This document shows positions 8,276 through 16,835 of a stretch of DNA of 64,000 bases, piece after piece; position 1 is the stretch's first letter, and each line of letters begins with the position of its first letter. Location: assembly GCF_000317475.1 (NCBI RefSeq), contig NC_019729.1:3362501-3426500 (forward strand). Direction: 5' to 3'. The notes beneath the pieces are model-generated. The model searched no databases. It saw only the letters and a program-made list of their open reading frames with translations, and was not told where the DNA came from. The position numbers and the translations under genes are program-made. The stretch comes from Oscillatoria nigro-viridis PCC 7112. Lineage in GTDB: Bacteria > Cyanobacteriota > Cyanobacteriia > Cyanobacteriales > Microcoleaceae.

Positions 8276-8800
8276 ATGAAAATTTTGGATTCTCAAGGCC
8301 GGCTGTTCGGCAAACTCAGCATTCTAGACGTAGCTGCCGCTCTGATCGTACTGCTAGTTGCAGTCGGAATCTTCTTCTTTCCCGGCACTTCTGGCGGTTC
8401 CGTCGCCCAAGTCGGCACCAGTGTCAAACCTGTAGAAATTGATGCAATTGCGATCGGTCTCAAAGGGACAAACGTTCCAAATTTGTTCAAAGCAGGCGAT
8501 AAAATCAATGTGGTGATCCGCAATCAACCCTCCGGTCAGATTACGATCAAATCTGTCAAAACTCTCACCAGAACCCTAGCAGTTCCTCAGCCCAACGGCA
8601 CTCTGAAAGCTCTCCCCGATCCCAGAGAAGAAGAAGCCTTCAGCAAAAATATGATGTTTACCTTAGAGGGAAAAGGTCAACTTACTGAAAATGGCCCGGT
8701 TTTAGGTAATACGAAAGTCAAAATTGGCACTACGCTAGAGCTTGAAGGCAGCAAGTACATTTTCAACGCCAGCGTCATCGACGTGCGAGTCAAAGAATAA
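8276..8800 (+). CDS. DUF4330 domain-containing membrane-anchored protein
   Basis: The 174-residue protein has one N-terminal transmembrane helix (about residues 17-37, ending IFFFPGTSGG) and then a beta-rich extracytoplasmic domain. The opening MKILDSQGRLFGKLSILD is the recognisable DUF4330 start. Function is unknown; the family is common in cyanobacteria. The family C repeat upstream lies in its promoter region. Confidence 0.8.
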   Translation: MKILDSQGRLFGKLSILDVAAALIVLLVAVGIFFFPGTSGGSVAQVGTSVKPVEIDAIAIGLKGTNVPNLFKAGDKINVVIRNQPSGQITIKSVKTLTRTLAVPQPNGTLKALPDPREEEAFSKNMMFTLEGKGQLTENGPVLGNTKVKIGTTLELEGSKYIFNASVIDVRVKE

Positions 8801-8803
8801 TTA

Positions 8804-8994
8804 GTAGTCATTAGTCATTAGTCATTAGTCATGGGTAATGGCTAATGCGTAATGGCTAATGCGTAATGGCTAATTAATCTTCCTTCTAGCCTCTTCCTCC
8901 ATCCGTTACATCCCTTAAAAAATCCGTTGCCGAACTTCCTTCTTCCTTTTTCCTCCATCCGTTACATCCCGTAGAGTGCTTCGTTGCCGAACTT
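8804..8994. repeat. Tandem short repeats and a direct duplication
   Basis: ATTAGTC is repeated four times from about 8806, followed by three copies of a unit containing AATGCGTAATGGCT. After that, CCATCCGTTACATCCC and GTTGCCGAACTTC each occur twice about 60 bp apart, a direct duplication. The block lies between convergent genes and shows no coding content. Confidence 0.65.
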
Positions 8995-8996
8995 CT

Positions 8997-9902
8997 TCAC
9001 TTTTCCGAAAGCAATTTTAAGTATTGCCTAATTAAGCCAATCGTGACAGCGGGAATTTCTAACTGCGGAGTCAAACCTACGTTTTCCAGAGGTTGAAAAA
9101 CTTTGATTGCTTCGGGGTTGAGGTTGGCCAAGCGCTGGCCGATATCGGGCCCGGTAAACTGCGATTTTTCTCCCCAAATAATCGCTGTCGGCGTTGTTAG
9201 CTGAGTGATGTACAGCGACAAATCAAAGCACAAATCTCCCCGCACAAAAGACAGGGCGGCATATTCTGCATTGGGTTCCAAAGCAGATTCGAGGTAAGCA
9301 TCAACAATTTCTTGGTAAACGCGACGCGAATCGGCAAATTGGCGCTGTTCTAGGAAGCTGCGGATGCCGCCGTCTGTGGCGATTCCGGTACTGTAGAGCA
9401 AGCGATCTAAAATCGGCGTGTTGACTAGCTTAGCGAAGAAACTTGTGCCGTAATCTTGTCCGAAGTCCGACAAACCGCTGGGTATGGTCAAAATCAGGGA
9501 TTTGAAGAGATCCGGGCGTGCGATCGCAGCTCGAATCGCGATCGCCCCTGTTAGCGAAGAAGCAATCACCTCTGTCGGACTGCCGCAAGTTTTTTCTATA
9601 AATTCGATCGAAGTTGTGATATAATCTTCAACTTGGTAATTTCTCGGCGGATGTTCCGATCGCCCCCAACCGATTAAATCAGGTGCTAAAATTCGATATT
9701 CTGCCGCAAAAGCCGGATAAACTTTCGACCATTCGTAGGCACTCGACCCGCCGCCAAAACCGTGAAAAAATACTAAGTTTGGTTGATTTTCCGAAGTTGA
9801 GGTCGGCAACCCCATCCAAGGCATGTTTTCAGCAGTGTAGTAGACCATTCTGCCGAGAGAAGTAACTATCGATCGCTGACCGAAGCCGAGGGGTACAAGC
9901 AT
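8997..9902 (-). CDS. Alpha/beta hydrolase fold protein
   Basis: The 301 residues include the oxyanion segment FFHGFGGGSSAYEW, LAPDLIGWGRSEHPP, and a nucleophile elbow that reads IASSLTGA (Ser in an A-S-S-L-T-G context). The usual C-terminal GHxPQxExP motif carrying the catalytic His reads GLTPQLEIP, with Leu in place of His. Either another His serves or this is a catalytically altered member. The substrate is unknown. ATG start. Confidence 0.82.
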   Translation of the reverse strand: MLVPLGFGQRSIVTSLGRMVYYTAENMPWMGLPTSTSENQPNLVFFHGFGGGSSAYEWSKVYPAFAAEYRILAPDLIGWGRSEHPPRNYQVEDYITTSIEFIEKTCGSPTEVIASSLTGAIAIRAAIARPDLFKSLILTIPSGLSDFGQDYGTSFFAKLVNTPILDRLLYSTGIATDGGIRSFLEQRQFADSRRVYQEIVDAYLESALEPNAEYAALSFVRGDLCFDLSLYITQLTTPTAIIWGEKSQFTGPDIGQRLANLNPEAIKVFQPLENVGLTPQLEIPAVTIGLIRQYLKLLSEK

Positions 9903-10431
9903 AAACTAACCTCAATCGCTGTTATGTTTTAGATTCTTTTCCGTCGCCCCGTCTCTGTTTAAAAAACGTGCAAAGCTGGTGGCGTTTTTGTAAAGATTGA
10001 GTAATGATTTAAATCTATTTTAGTACAGGTGAAGCGTGAAACTACAGACACGAAGTAAGTTTTGCGATTTGGGCTATTCGGCTGTGTAGTTATCCTCACC
10101 CTTGCAAACTACCGCCGATCGGAGATAATAGCAAAATGATGGGTAAGACCCCTCAACAAAATAGAGTCTGTTCGCCAACCCCGAAACCAGGCGCTCGGAA
10201 AGGAGGAGTATTAGAACTCGCTTTCAGGCGGGCGGCAGGTTGGCCGAGCCTCGCCAATCACGAATCATTAATCACGATATTTTGCGGAGCAGTGGCTTTT
10301 GAGGTCGAAAGTCTTTGTTGGAGGGCGGGCGATGGGGTTTCGATTCCTAATTGCAGGTTTGGCAATCACGGGCCTCGCCGTTATCAATTCCAAAACACAA
10401 GAAACAACTAATCTCAGGGAGGTCTACTAAA
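9903..10431. other. Intergenic region without convincing gene
   Basis: A 91-codon ORF at 10136-10411 has no plausible protein character and is not called. A strong Shine-Dalgarno (CAGGGAGGT) near 10415-10425 belongs to the next gene. The GC-rich stretch 10180-10260 could fold, but no known RNA was recognised. Confidence 0.4.
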
Positions 10432-11046
10432 ATGCAACTGCTCAGAAAACGGGATCGCGAGGGTTTTATGGTTGATGCGAAAAGTCTTCAATCGGACGGG
10501 TTTGCAGAATTTGACACAGCCTGTCGAAGCAAGGATTTAAACGGCAAAAAGTCTTTTGTCGCTACTCCAGAACGCTCAGGCGCCGGGTCAGATGTGCGAT
10601 CGCGCGCCACGGTACCCGCGATCGTCCGGGTAGCTTTAGAAGACTTGAAATGCTTTGAAGTAGTAGAACACCAGTTTGCACATTGGGGGGTGACTTTTAG
10701 CAATGCCGTCGCCATCCAACCTTCAAACCCATCATTTTTCACGGGTTCTGGGGCAACAGTGTTAATGGGAGCCCCCAAAAGCGGACTGATAGAAGTAACT
10801 TTTAAGTATCCAGTTCGCTGGGTGTCAGGACTGGTCACCAGTTCGCGGCGAACTGTTTTATCTGCTTGTGACATTGACGGCAACCCAATTGTTCAGGATG
10901 AAATGCCGGCGCCCAATCTGGTCGGGTCTAATTCTCCGATCGCCCCTAGGGCTCCCCTGCGCGTAAAAGCTCCTAATATTTATCGAATTACTTTTTACGC
11001 TTTTGACGGTCAGCTAGTAGTCGATGACTTGATGTTTGGATTTTAA
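10432..11046 (+). CDS. Conserved hypothetical protein with beta-sandwich-like domain
   Basis: The protein has 204 residues from the ATG at 10432, chosen because AGGGAGGT lies 8-10 bp upstream. A longer ORF from 10351 lacks such a site. The N-terminal ~70 residues are polar. The rest alternates short strands (VTFSNAVAIQPSN, LIEVTFKYPVRWVSG, LRVKAPNIYRITFYAFDGQLVVDDLMFG) like a galactose-binding or PEP-CTERM-type sandwich. There is no signal peptide. Its last 33 bp overlap the end of the convergent gene. Function is unknown. Confidence 0.6.
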   Translation: MQLLRKRDREGFMVDAKSLQSDGFAEFDTACRSKDLNGKKSFVATPERSGAGSDVRSRATVPAIVRVALEDLKCFEVVEHQFAHWGVTFSNAVAIQPSNPSFFTGSGATVLMGAPKSGLIEVTFKYPVRWVSGLVTSSRRTVLSACDIDGNPIVQDEMPAPNLVGSNSPIAPRAPLRVKAPNIYRITFYAFDGQLVVDDLMFGF

Positions 11047-11946
11047 AGCCATGCCATAAGTAGTGTCCCAAGTCTGCAAACCTTCGAGAAGGGCATTGCG
11101 GACTAAAGCTTCTGGTTCCCGACTCAGCATCAGGCGAAAGCACTCGGCAGCGCGGGAACGGGCGAGCGAACTTTTGACAGAGCTCACAGGGCCAAACCCA
11201 CCCTGATTCACCAAATCGGTCATTTGCCGCACTGCAATCAAACGCTTCACGGGGTCAGCATCGGTCAAATCCGCCAAGATGCGATCGAGGGCCACTTCAT
11301 CTTTTGCGGCCCCCAGACTCAACCCTTGCCGCAGCAACAGCCCTGCAATTGCGATCGTGCCCAAATTCTGCAAAATTAGGCTCAAAGCGATCCAGTGGCT
11401 GCTTGAGTCCGCCCAAATCGCCAAACTCATGTAAGCGCCCAAGGTAGCCATGCCACCGGTGCCGACGGCTAAAACGAATCGGCGGTTCGGGCCCTCCCAA
11501 AATTGCTCGCCTTTTGCTCGCAGCAATTGCCAGTCCCGCGACTGCCCTCGGTAAACCAGCATCATCGCTGCTATCCCCAGGCCTGTGGAAAACAGTAACT
11601 GACTGTTCCACCACTCCCAAACTGCTGCCAGGGTGACAACTGCCAGCCAACCTTTCGATCGAGTCAAACTCTCTAGCAGCCACTTGAGAAAGGCAGTAGA
11701 AACCACAGGCGATCGGGCCCACTCGCTCTTGCCATCTACCCTCCGACGCCTTTTTTCGGCAGTCCGACCTGTGGCTGTTGGGGTTCCCGGCGGGCGATCG
11801 TCCGAACTAAAATCCCTCAAAGCTCGATCGTCAGTTTTTTCTAAAGACAGGTCGCTCAAGGGGAGATTACCGAGTTCCAAAGTGCGATCGGACACTTTCA
11901 CAGGCGATCTATTCAGCTTGGTTGTAGTTTTTTTAACTTGATTCAT
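11014..11946 (-). CDS. Membrane protein with C-terminal armadillo/HEAT-like segment
   Basis: The protein has about 310 residues from the ATG at 11946 (a TTG at 11973 would add nine). Residues ~1-85 are polar and basic (EKRRRRVDGKSEW). Several hydrophobic helices follow (WLAVVTLAAVWEWW, LLFSTGLGIAAMMLVY, FVLAVGTGGMATLGAYMSL, LILQNLGTIAIAGLLL). The tail DPVKRLIAVRQMTDLV...EALVRNALLEGLQTW looks like paired alpha-helical repeats. It resembles a cyanobacteria-specific family often named armadillo-type fold protein. Role unknown. The 3' end overlaps the neighbouring convergent gene by 33 bp. Confidence 0.65.
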   Translation of the reverse strand: MNQVKKTTTKLNRSPVKVSDRTLELGNLPLSDLSLEKTDDRALRDFSSDDRPPGTPTATGRTAEKRRRRVDGKSEWARSPVVSTAFLKWLLESLTRSKGWLAVVTLAAVWEWWNSQLLFSTGLGIAAMMLVYRGQSRDWQLLRAKGEQFWEGPNRRFVLAVGTGGMATLGAYMSLAIWADSSSHWIALSLILQNLGTIAIAGLLLRQGLSLGAAKDEVALDRILADLTDADPVKRLIAVRQMTDLVNQGGFGPVSSVKSSLARSRAAECFRLMLSREPEALVRNALLEGLQTWDTTYGMALKSKHQVIDY

Positions 11947-12862
11947 ACTGACTTTTTTGAAAAATAACTTCAAGTTATCCAGGCTTTTTTAGCACTGATT
12001 TAGATTCTCGGTAAACAAGAGTCTAAGACTCTATGATACCCGAAATTCAAACCCGTGGCGAGTACCGCAACTGCGCCGAATTCCGAGAAATCCTTACCAA
12101 AAATAGAGCTATTGAAGATAGTTGAGAAAAGCACCACAGGTTAACAGGGAATATTTCTGAATCACTGTTGAGGCCCAAGGGCGATCGGAGTTGGCATGAT
12201 GGCAAAAAATCGAATTTTTTTAACTTCACAAAAGAGGGGAATTTTGAGTGATTCAATTCGTCCGCCAAGAAATGTACGACGAAAATTTAGCCTTTTGCCC
12301 CCAGCCCCGGACTCTCCCTGCTACCCCCGGTGTCAGATGAGGCTGGGTTCAGCTTGACCGCTAGCTGGACAAACCGCAGCCTCCGGGCGAGCAGAGAATC
12401 CAGACACAGACAGTATTGTTGGATAATTAGCAGGAGCATTCCCAAACTGCTAAGATTTGTGAATTAATGGGAGTTGAGAAAGCCCATCATCCGGGTTCAA
12501 GCCGGTAAAGCAGCAAGGCAAGCAACCAACCGCGCGATCGTGTTCGGCAAGTGCGGAGGCTGGAGAAACAGTGGCTTGTGACCAAACTCATACAGAACTC
12601 CGGCCCCAAAGTGTGTCTGCGGAGGTTAGGCTAGTGAAGAGAGGAAAAAAATAGTTACGCTCCAGACTTGATTAGTCTACCTTGTAATTTATTGCTCAGT
12701 TGTCAAGCCCAACAGTTTAGCATTCTCTCGCAAGCGAAACTATTGGCACTTCCAACAAGTGGGGAACTCTACCGTCAAAAAACTTGGGTTTGATGGTAAA
12801 GCCCTTAGTAATATGTAAACACCTTACCGATAACTCGCCGGAACAATCTTGCAAGAAAACCC
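11947..12862. ncRNA. Long gap with candidate structured RNA or long 5' leader (about 12300-12800)
   Basis: This is more than 900 bp without a believable ORF. From about 12330 to 12660 the sequence turns GC-rich and hairpin-prone, unlike the AT-rich gaps elsewhere (for example CCGGGTTCAAGCCGG at ~12490). A further hairpin, TACCGTCAAA with TTTGATGGTA, lies at 12770-12798 about 65 bp before the MBL hydrolase. No RNase P, tmRNA or B12 riboswitch consensus was recognised, so the RNA call is inference. Confidence 0.3.
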
Positions 12863-13771
12863 ATGTCTAGTATGCACAACCAATTCACGGTTCACTTCTG
12901 GGGCGTTAGAGGTAGCATAGCGTCTCCCGGGGCAGAAACAGTACGTTACGGGGGCAACACGCCCTGTGTAGAAATGCGAGTGGGTGAGAGTCGCCTAATT
13001 TTCGATGGCGGTACTGGATTGCGGGTTTTGGGACAAACTCTGCTGTCCCAGATGCCCGTAAAAGCTCATATGTTTTTTACTCACTCTCACTGGGATCACA
13101 TTCAAGGATTCCCATTTTTTGTCCCAGCTTTTATTCCTGGGAACTGCTTTCACATCTATGGGGCTATTGCTCCTAATAAGGCTACTATCCAGCAGCGCCT
13201 CCACGACCAGATGCTGCACCCCAATTTTCCGGTACCCCTGCAAATTATGGGGGCCGACCTGAAATTTAACGATATAGAAGTGGGCAAACCGCTGGAAATC
13301 GGAGAGATTAAGGTGGAAACTGCTTTGCTCAACCATCCAGGCGAAGCTATAGGCTACCGCGTAAACTGGCGGGGGTATTCGGCTGCTTACGTGACTGATA
13401 CCGAACATTTTCCCGATCGTTTAGACGAAAATGTGCTGTATTTGGCTCAGGATGCTGAGGTGCTGATCTACGACGCTACTTATACCGATGAGGAGTATTA
13501 TGCCGAGAAGAGCAGCAAGGTCGGCTGGGGACATTCGACTTGGCAGGAAGCGGTGAAGGTGGCAAAGGCTGCTAACGTCAAAAAGTTGGTGATTTTTCAC
13601 CACGACCCGCTGCACAATGACGAGTTTTTAGACAGGGTGGGAGAACAAGTGGCTCAAAGATTCCCGAATAGTTTGATGGCCCGGGAAGGTTTGTCGTTAC
13701 AATTGCTGCCTCCTGATAACGATAACGATGTGTCTGAAGTGTCGGTGCAAGCGCCTCATGTGCCTGTCTGA
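12863..13771 (+). CDS. MBL-fold metallo-hydrolase
   Basis: The 302-residue protein carries a beta-lactamase-fold metal site: FTHSHWDHIQG (HxHxDH) at residues ~73-83, NHPGEAIGYR, YVTDTEH with the bridging Asp, and the late His in GWGHST / IFHHDP. The opening HFWGVRGSIASPG resembles RNase Z- and PhnP-like phosphodiesterases, so a cyclic or phosphodiester substrate is plausible. The C-terminal 20 residues are acidic and probably disordered. A second Met three codons in is an alternative start. An unusually long leader precedes it. Confidence 0.85.
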   Translation: MSSMHNQFTVHFWGVRGSIASPGAETVRYGGNTPCVEMRVGESRLIFDGGTGLRVLGQTLLSQMPVKAHMFFTHSHWDHIQGFPFFVPAFIPGNCFHIYGAIAPNKATIQQRLHDQMLHPNFPVPLQIMGADLKFNDIEVGKPLEIGEIKVETALLNHPGEAIGYRVNWRGYSAAYVTDTEHFPDRLDENVLYLAQDAEVLIYDATYTDEEYYAEKSSKVGWGHSTWQEAVKVAKAANVKKLVIFHHDPLHNDEFLDRVGEQVAQRFPNSLMAREGLSLQLLPPDNDNDVSEVSVQAPHVPV

Positions 13772-13845
13772 GGGATGTGAGATTGCCAGATGGTTCTGAA
13801 ATCTCGATCGGTGAAATCGAAAATTTAAGCGAGGGCTGACAATCA

Positions 13846-14115
13846 AGCATCCAGGATACAAGCCCCCGGATTCATCCGTGGAAAAATCAAAAACCTGTAT
13901 CCGATAAAGAGCCGAACGTATTTATCTGTGAGGTCAAGGCTTCAATCGAAAATCAAAAATCAAAAATCAAAAATCGATTGACCTCACTCAAAGACGGATA
14001 CCGTGCCACGTACTCCTGTCCTGGAAAACCAAAAAGTTTAGACCAAAGTTCAACCTTCCAGATTTATCTGTGGGGTAAAATCTAAAATCTAAAATCTAAA
14101 ATCTAAAATCGACTG
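13846..14115. repeat. Composite hairpin plus heptamer repeat, copy 1
   Basis: The left part has AAGCCCCCGGATTCATCCGT, a CGGAT/ATCCG hairpin, followed by AAACCTGTATCCGAT and ATTTATCTGTGAGGTCAAGG. Two heptamer runs follow: AAAAATC about four times (13944-13977) and AAAATCT about five times (14077-14110). Similar composites lie at 34325-34480 (inverted) and 52432-52557. It occupies the ribF upstream region. The hairpin resembles IS200/IS605-type subterminal palindromes, but no transposase is nearby. Confidence 0.6.
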
Positions 14116-14153
14116 GCGATCGCAATCTGGCTAAGTATGTCAAAATTTTAAGC

Positions 14154-15368
14154 GTGTGGGTAACTTCTTCTTGTACCGCTGCTCTGACTCCAACTTCTGT
14201 TGCCTTGGGAAACTTTGATGGTTTGCACCTAGGGCATCGACAAGTCGTGCAGCCAATTTTAAATCGATCGCCCGGGCAAAATTCTGCGACGGTGATTGCG
14301 TCGGGGCCAAACTTGCGCTCCAACGCTGGCAAAGATCAAAATTTGGAAACAGAACATCCGGCGACCTGCTACAACGACTCAGCAGCACCGCCCGATCGAG
14401 CCGACAGCCGCCATAATTTCGAGGGTTTGATAGGCCCTAGGGCCGACGGCAACAGCCTCTATGGTCGCGATTCTGATGGGGTCGATCGACTTTACAGCAC
14501 TGTGGTGACATTCGATCCGCACCCGCAAGAATTCTTTTCGGGTCAACCGAAAAAACTGCTGACGCCTATGGCAGAAAAGGTAGAATTGCTCGCAGCAATG
14601 GGCGTCGAGCAACTTGTGCTGCTGCCGTTCGATCGAGAATTGGCGGCTTTGACGGCTATTGAGTTTGTCGAGGAAATTCTGGTGCGGCAACTAAAAGCGA
14701 GTCGAATTAGTGTGGGGGTTGATTTTCGGTTTGGACGGGGACGCGCTGGGACGGCTGTAGATTTGCAGTCGATCGCCTCGGGTTACGGTATTGATGTTGG
14801 TCTTGTACCCCTGCACAATTGCGGTGAGGGCGATCGGATCAGCAGTTCAGCAATCCGCGAAGGTCTGGCATCCGGCGACCTCACAAGAGCGAATCAGTTG
14901 CTGGGGCGACCTTACAGTTTAGTCGGGACTGTGGTTGGGGGACAGCGGCTGGGCAGGACGATCGGATTTCCTACTGCTAATATCGAACTGCCGCCGGAAA
15001 AATTTTTGCCGCGTTTTGGCGTGTACGCGGTGCGAGTCTCGCTGAAGCATGGATGGGAAAAGATGAAAGAGGAAAGTTCTTCCTATCAGCGGGAAAATCC
15101 CAAATCTCTAATTACCGGCAAAGCATCAAATTTATCTTTTGTCAATGGGGTGATGAATGTTGGCTGCCGCCCGACGGTAGACGGGCTGCAACCCACTGTG
15201 GAAGTTCACCTGTTAGATTGGTCTGGGGATTTGTACGGTAAAACCTTGAGCGCGAGTCTGGTAGAGTTTTTGCGGCCCGAACAAAAATTCGCTTCTCTGG
15301 ATGCTCTCAAAACTCAAATTCAGGCAGATTGCGATATTGCTAGAAGCGTATTAGCTGCTAAAGTCTAA
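14154..15368 (+). CDS. ribF: Bifunctional riboflavin kinase / FAD synthetase
   Basis: The enzyme makes FMN and then FAD from riboflavin and ATP. It starts at a GTG, giving the usual cyanobacterial WVTSS opening. The FAD synthetase domain shows ALGNFDGLHLGHRQ (residues ~17-30), TFDPHPQEFF (~119-128) and DFRFGRGRAG. The kinase domain shows GRPYSLVGTVVGGQRLGRTI, GFPTANI and NVGCRPTV. At 404 residues it is far longer than the usual ~310-330. There is a ~75-residue polar insertion (about 38-114) between the first two synthetase motifs and a ~30-residue insertion (about 296-325) inside the kinase domain. All core motifs are intact, so it is probably active. Confidence 0.93.
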   Translation: MWVTSSCTAALTPTSVALGNFDGLHLGHRQVVQPILNRSPGQNSATVIASGPNLRSNAGKDQNLETEHPATCYNDSAAPPDRADSRHNFEGLIGPRADGNSLYGRDSDGVDRLYSTVVTFDPHPQEFFSGQPKKLLTPMAEKVELLAAMGVEQLVLLPFDRELAALTAIEFVEEILVRQLKASRISVGVDFRFGRGRAGTAVDLQSIASGYGIDVGLVPLHNCGEGDRISSSAIREGLASGDLTRANQLLGRPYSLVGTVVGGQRLGRTIGFPTANIELPPEKFLPRFGVYAVRVSLKHGWEKMKEESSSYQRENPKSLITGKASNLSFVNGVMNVGCRPTVDGLQPTVEVHLLDWSGDLYGKTLSASLVEFLRPEQKFASLDALKTQIQADCDIARSVLAAKV

Positions 15369-15532
15369 TAATTATGCGATCTAGAACAGGCGATCGGTTT
15401 TCAAAATGGTGCAAGATGAGTCAGACTAAATTCTAGTTCTACAAATATGAAGTTCGCAAGGCAAAGACTCAAGAATTTGGCAATCTTGATATCTTTTCCA
15501 CAATTAGCAATTAGCAATTAGCAATCAGGGAT

Positions 15533-16441
15533 ATGAGACAACATATTGAGCGGCTCAAACAAAATCTAGGCAAAACTATTGTTGGCAAAGCCGATGCTAT
15601 TCGCTTGGTGCTGGTAGCCGTGCTTTCAGGCGGACACGCGCTGCTGGAAGACGTGCCTGGTGTGGGAAAAACACTGCTGGCGAAGTCTTTGGCGCGATCG
15701 ATCGATGGGAAGTTTCAGCGGATTCAGTGCACTCCCGATTTGTTGCCGACTGATATCACCGGTACTAATATTTGGAATCCGCGCAGCGGAGAGTTTGAGT
15801 TTTTGCCCGGGCCAGTTTTTGCTAATGTTTTGCTTGCCGATGAAATCAATCGGGCGACGCCGCGAACTCAGTCAGCTTTGCTGGAAGTGATGGAAGAAAA
15901 GCAGGTGACAGTAGATGGAGTGTCTCGGAACGTTCCCGCGCCATTTTTTGTGATTGCGACTCAGAACCCGATCGAATATCAAGGCACTTTTCCGCTGCCG
16001 GAAGCGCAGATGGATCGGTTTACTTTGTCTTTGACTTTGGGCTATCCCGCTGCGTTGGAAGAGTTGCAAATGTTAGAACGGCTTTCTGATAGTGTTGCTG
16101 TTGAAGATTTGCAGCCCTGTATTTCTTTGGAAGAAGTGCAGGAATTGCGCCGTTTGTGCGCTGCTGTGAAGGTGGAAGGCTCTTTGAAACAGTATATTGT
16201 AGATTTGGTGCGATCGACGCGGGAAGATGAGGAGATTACTCTGGGGGTGAGTCCCCGCGGTGCGGTGGCTTTGCACCGGGCGTCCCAGGCTTTGGCGTTT
16301 ATGGAGGGCCGGGATTATGGGACTCCTGATGATGTGAAATATTTGGCCCCGCACGTACTTTCTCACCGGTTGATTCCGGCGGGGGGAAGGAGGGCTAAGA
16401 CGATTGTTGACAAGTTGTTGCGGTCTGTTCCTATTCCTTGA
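15533..16441 (+). CDS. MoxR family AAA+ ATPase
   Basis: The 302-residue AAA+ chaperone has Walker A EDVPGVGKT (~38-46), Walker B VLLADEINRA (~101-110), and the MoxR hallmarks FEFLPGPVFANV, SALLEVMEEKQVTVDG and FVIATQNPIEYQGTFPLPEAQMDRF. MoxR proteins usually remodel partner complexes with von Willebrand-A and DUF58 proteins encoded next door, but neither partner is visible here: the flanks are ribF, a repeat and a glycosyltransferase. An AATTAGCAATTAGCAATTAGCA triplet-like repeat sits just before the start. Confidence 0.92.
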   Translation: MRQHIERLKQNLGKTIVGKADAIRLVLVAVLSGGHALLEDVPGVGKTLLAKSLARSIDGKFQRIQCTPDLLPTDITGTNIWNPRSGEFEFLPGPVFANVLLADEINRATPRTQSALLEVMEEKQVTVDGVSRNVPAPFFVIATQNPIEYQGTFPLPEAQMDRFTLSLTLGYPAALEELQMLERLSDSVAVEDLQPCISLEEVQELRRLCAAVKVEGSLKQYIVDLVRSTREDEEITLGVSPRGAVALHRASQALAFMEGRDYGTPDDVKYLAPHVLSHRLIPAGGRRAKTIVDKLLRSVPIP

Positions 16442-16469
16442 AAAGTTTGTAAGTAGGTTGCTTTAATTC

Positions 16470-16570
16470 AAGGAACAGGCTTTCCGGCCTGTTCCACAAA
16501 TAATTAATTTTCCTGTGGAGTGGGCAGGAGAACCCGCCCTTGAAAGACTTATTAATCATGGTGCAAGATG
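16470..16570. repeat. Dispersed palindromic repeat, family A, copy 4
   Basis: The arms are GGAACAGGCTTTCCGGCCTG and, across an A/T tip, CTGTGGAGTGGGCAGGAGAA, with the family end GGTGCAAGATGT at 16559-16570. Isolated family ends also occur at 15405-15416 (ATGGTGCAAGAT) and 16826-16838 (TTGCACCATTCTC). The rest of the gap, 16640-16770, has loosely inverted GCAGAT-rich stretches. Confidence 0.65.
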
Positions 16571-16835
16571 TCATATCAAACCCGGTAGCATCGTCGGGCG
16601 TCAAATCCAGTCAACACTCAACAATCACGGACGCTGCAACCGGAATCAATCTAATTCATCTGCGTTAATCTGTGTTTATCTGCCATCATCTGCGGTAAAA
16701 AAAAGAAAATTTCAGCAAGCGCAGATGACAAGAGATTGACGCAGATTCACGCAGATAAAGATCGGAGATATCTGAATAATTCCGATGCTAACAGATAGAT
16801 TTGATATCAGTTAATCAATAGGTTTTGCACCATTC

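Noticed and set aside
10136..10411. 91-codon ORF before the 10432 gene
   Set aside because: Composition is not protein-like, there is no recognisable domain, and it overlaps the start region of a better-supported gene.
12047..12268. 73-codon minus-strand ORF in the long gap
   Set aside because: No domain, weak start and no conserved pattern; treated as part of the non-coding region.
12480..12530. tRNA-like T-arm (CCGGGTTCAAGCCGG)
   Set aside because: The stem-loop is two bases too short for a T arm and no acceptor, D or anticodon arms can be built around it.
13846..13905. End of an IS200/IS605 element
   Set aside because: Only the hairpin is similar; no TnpA or TnpB remnant was found next to any of the three copies, so it is kept as a repeat, not called as an insertion sequence.
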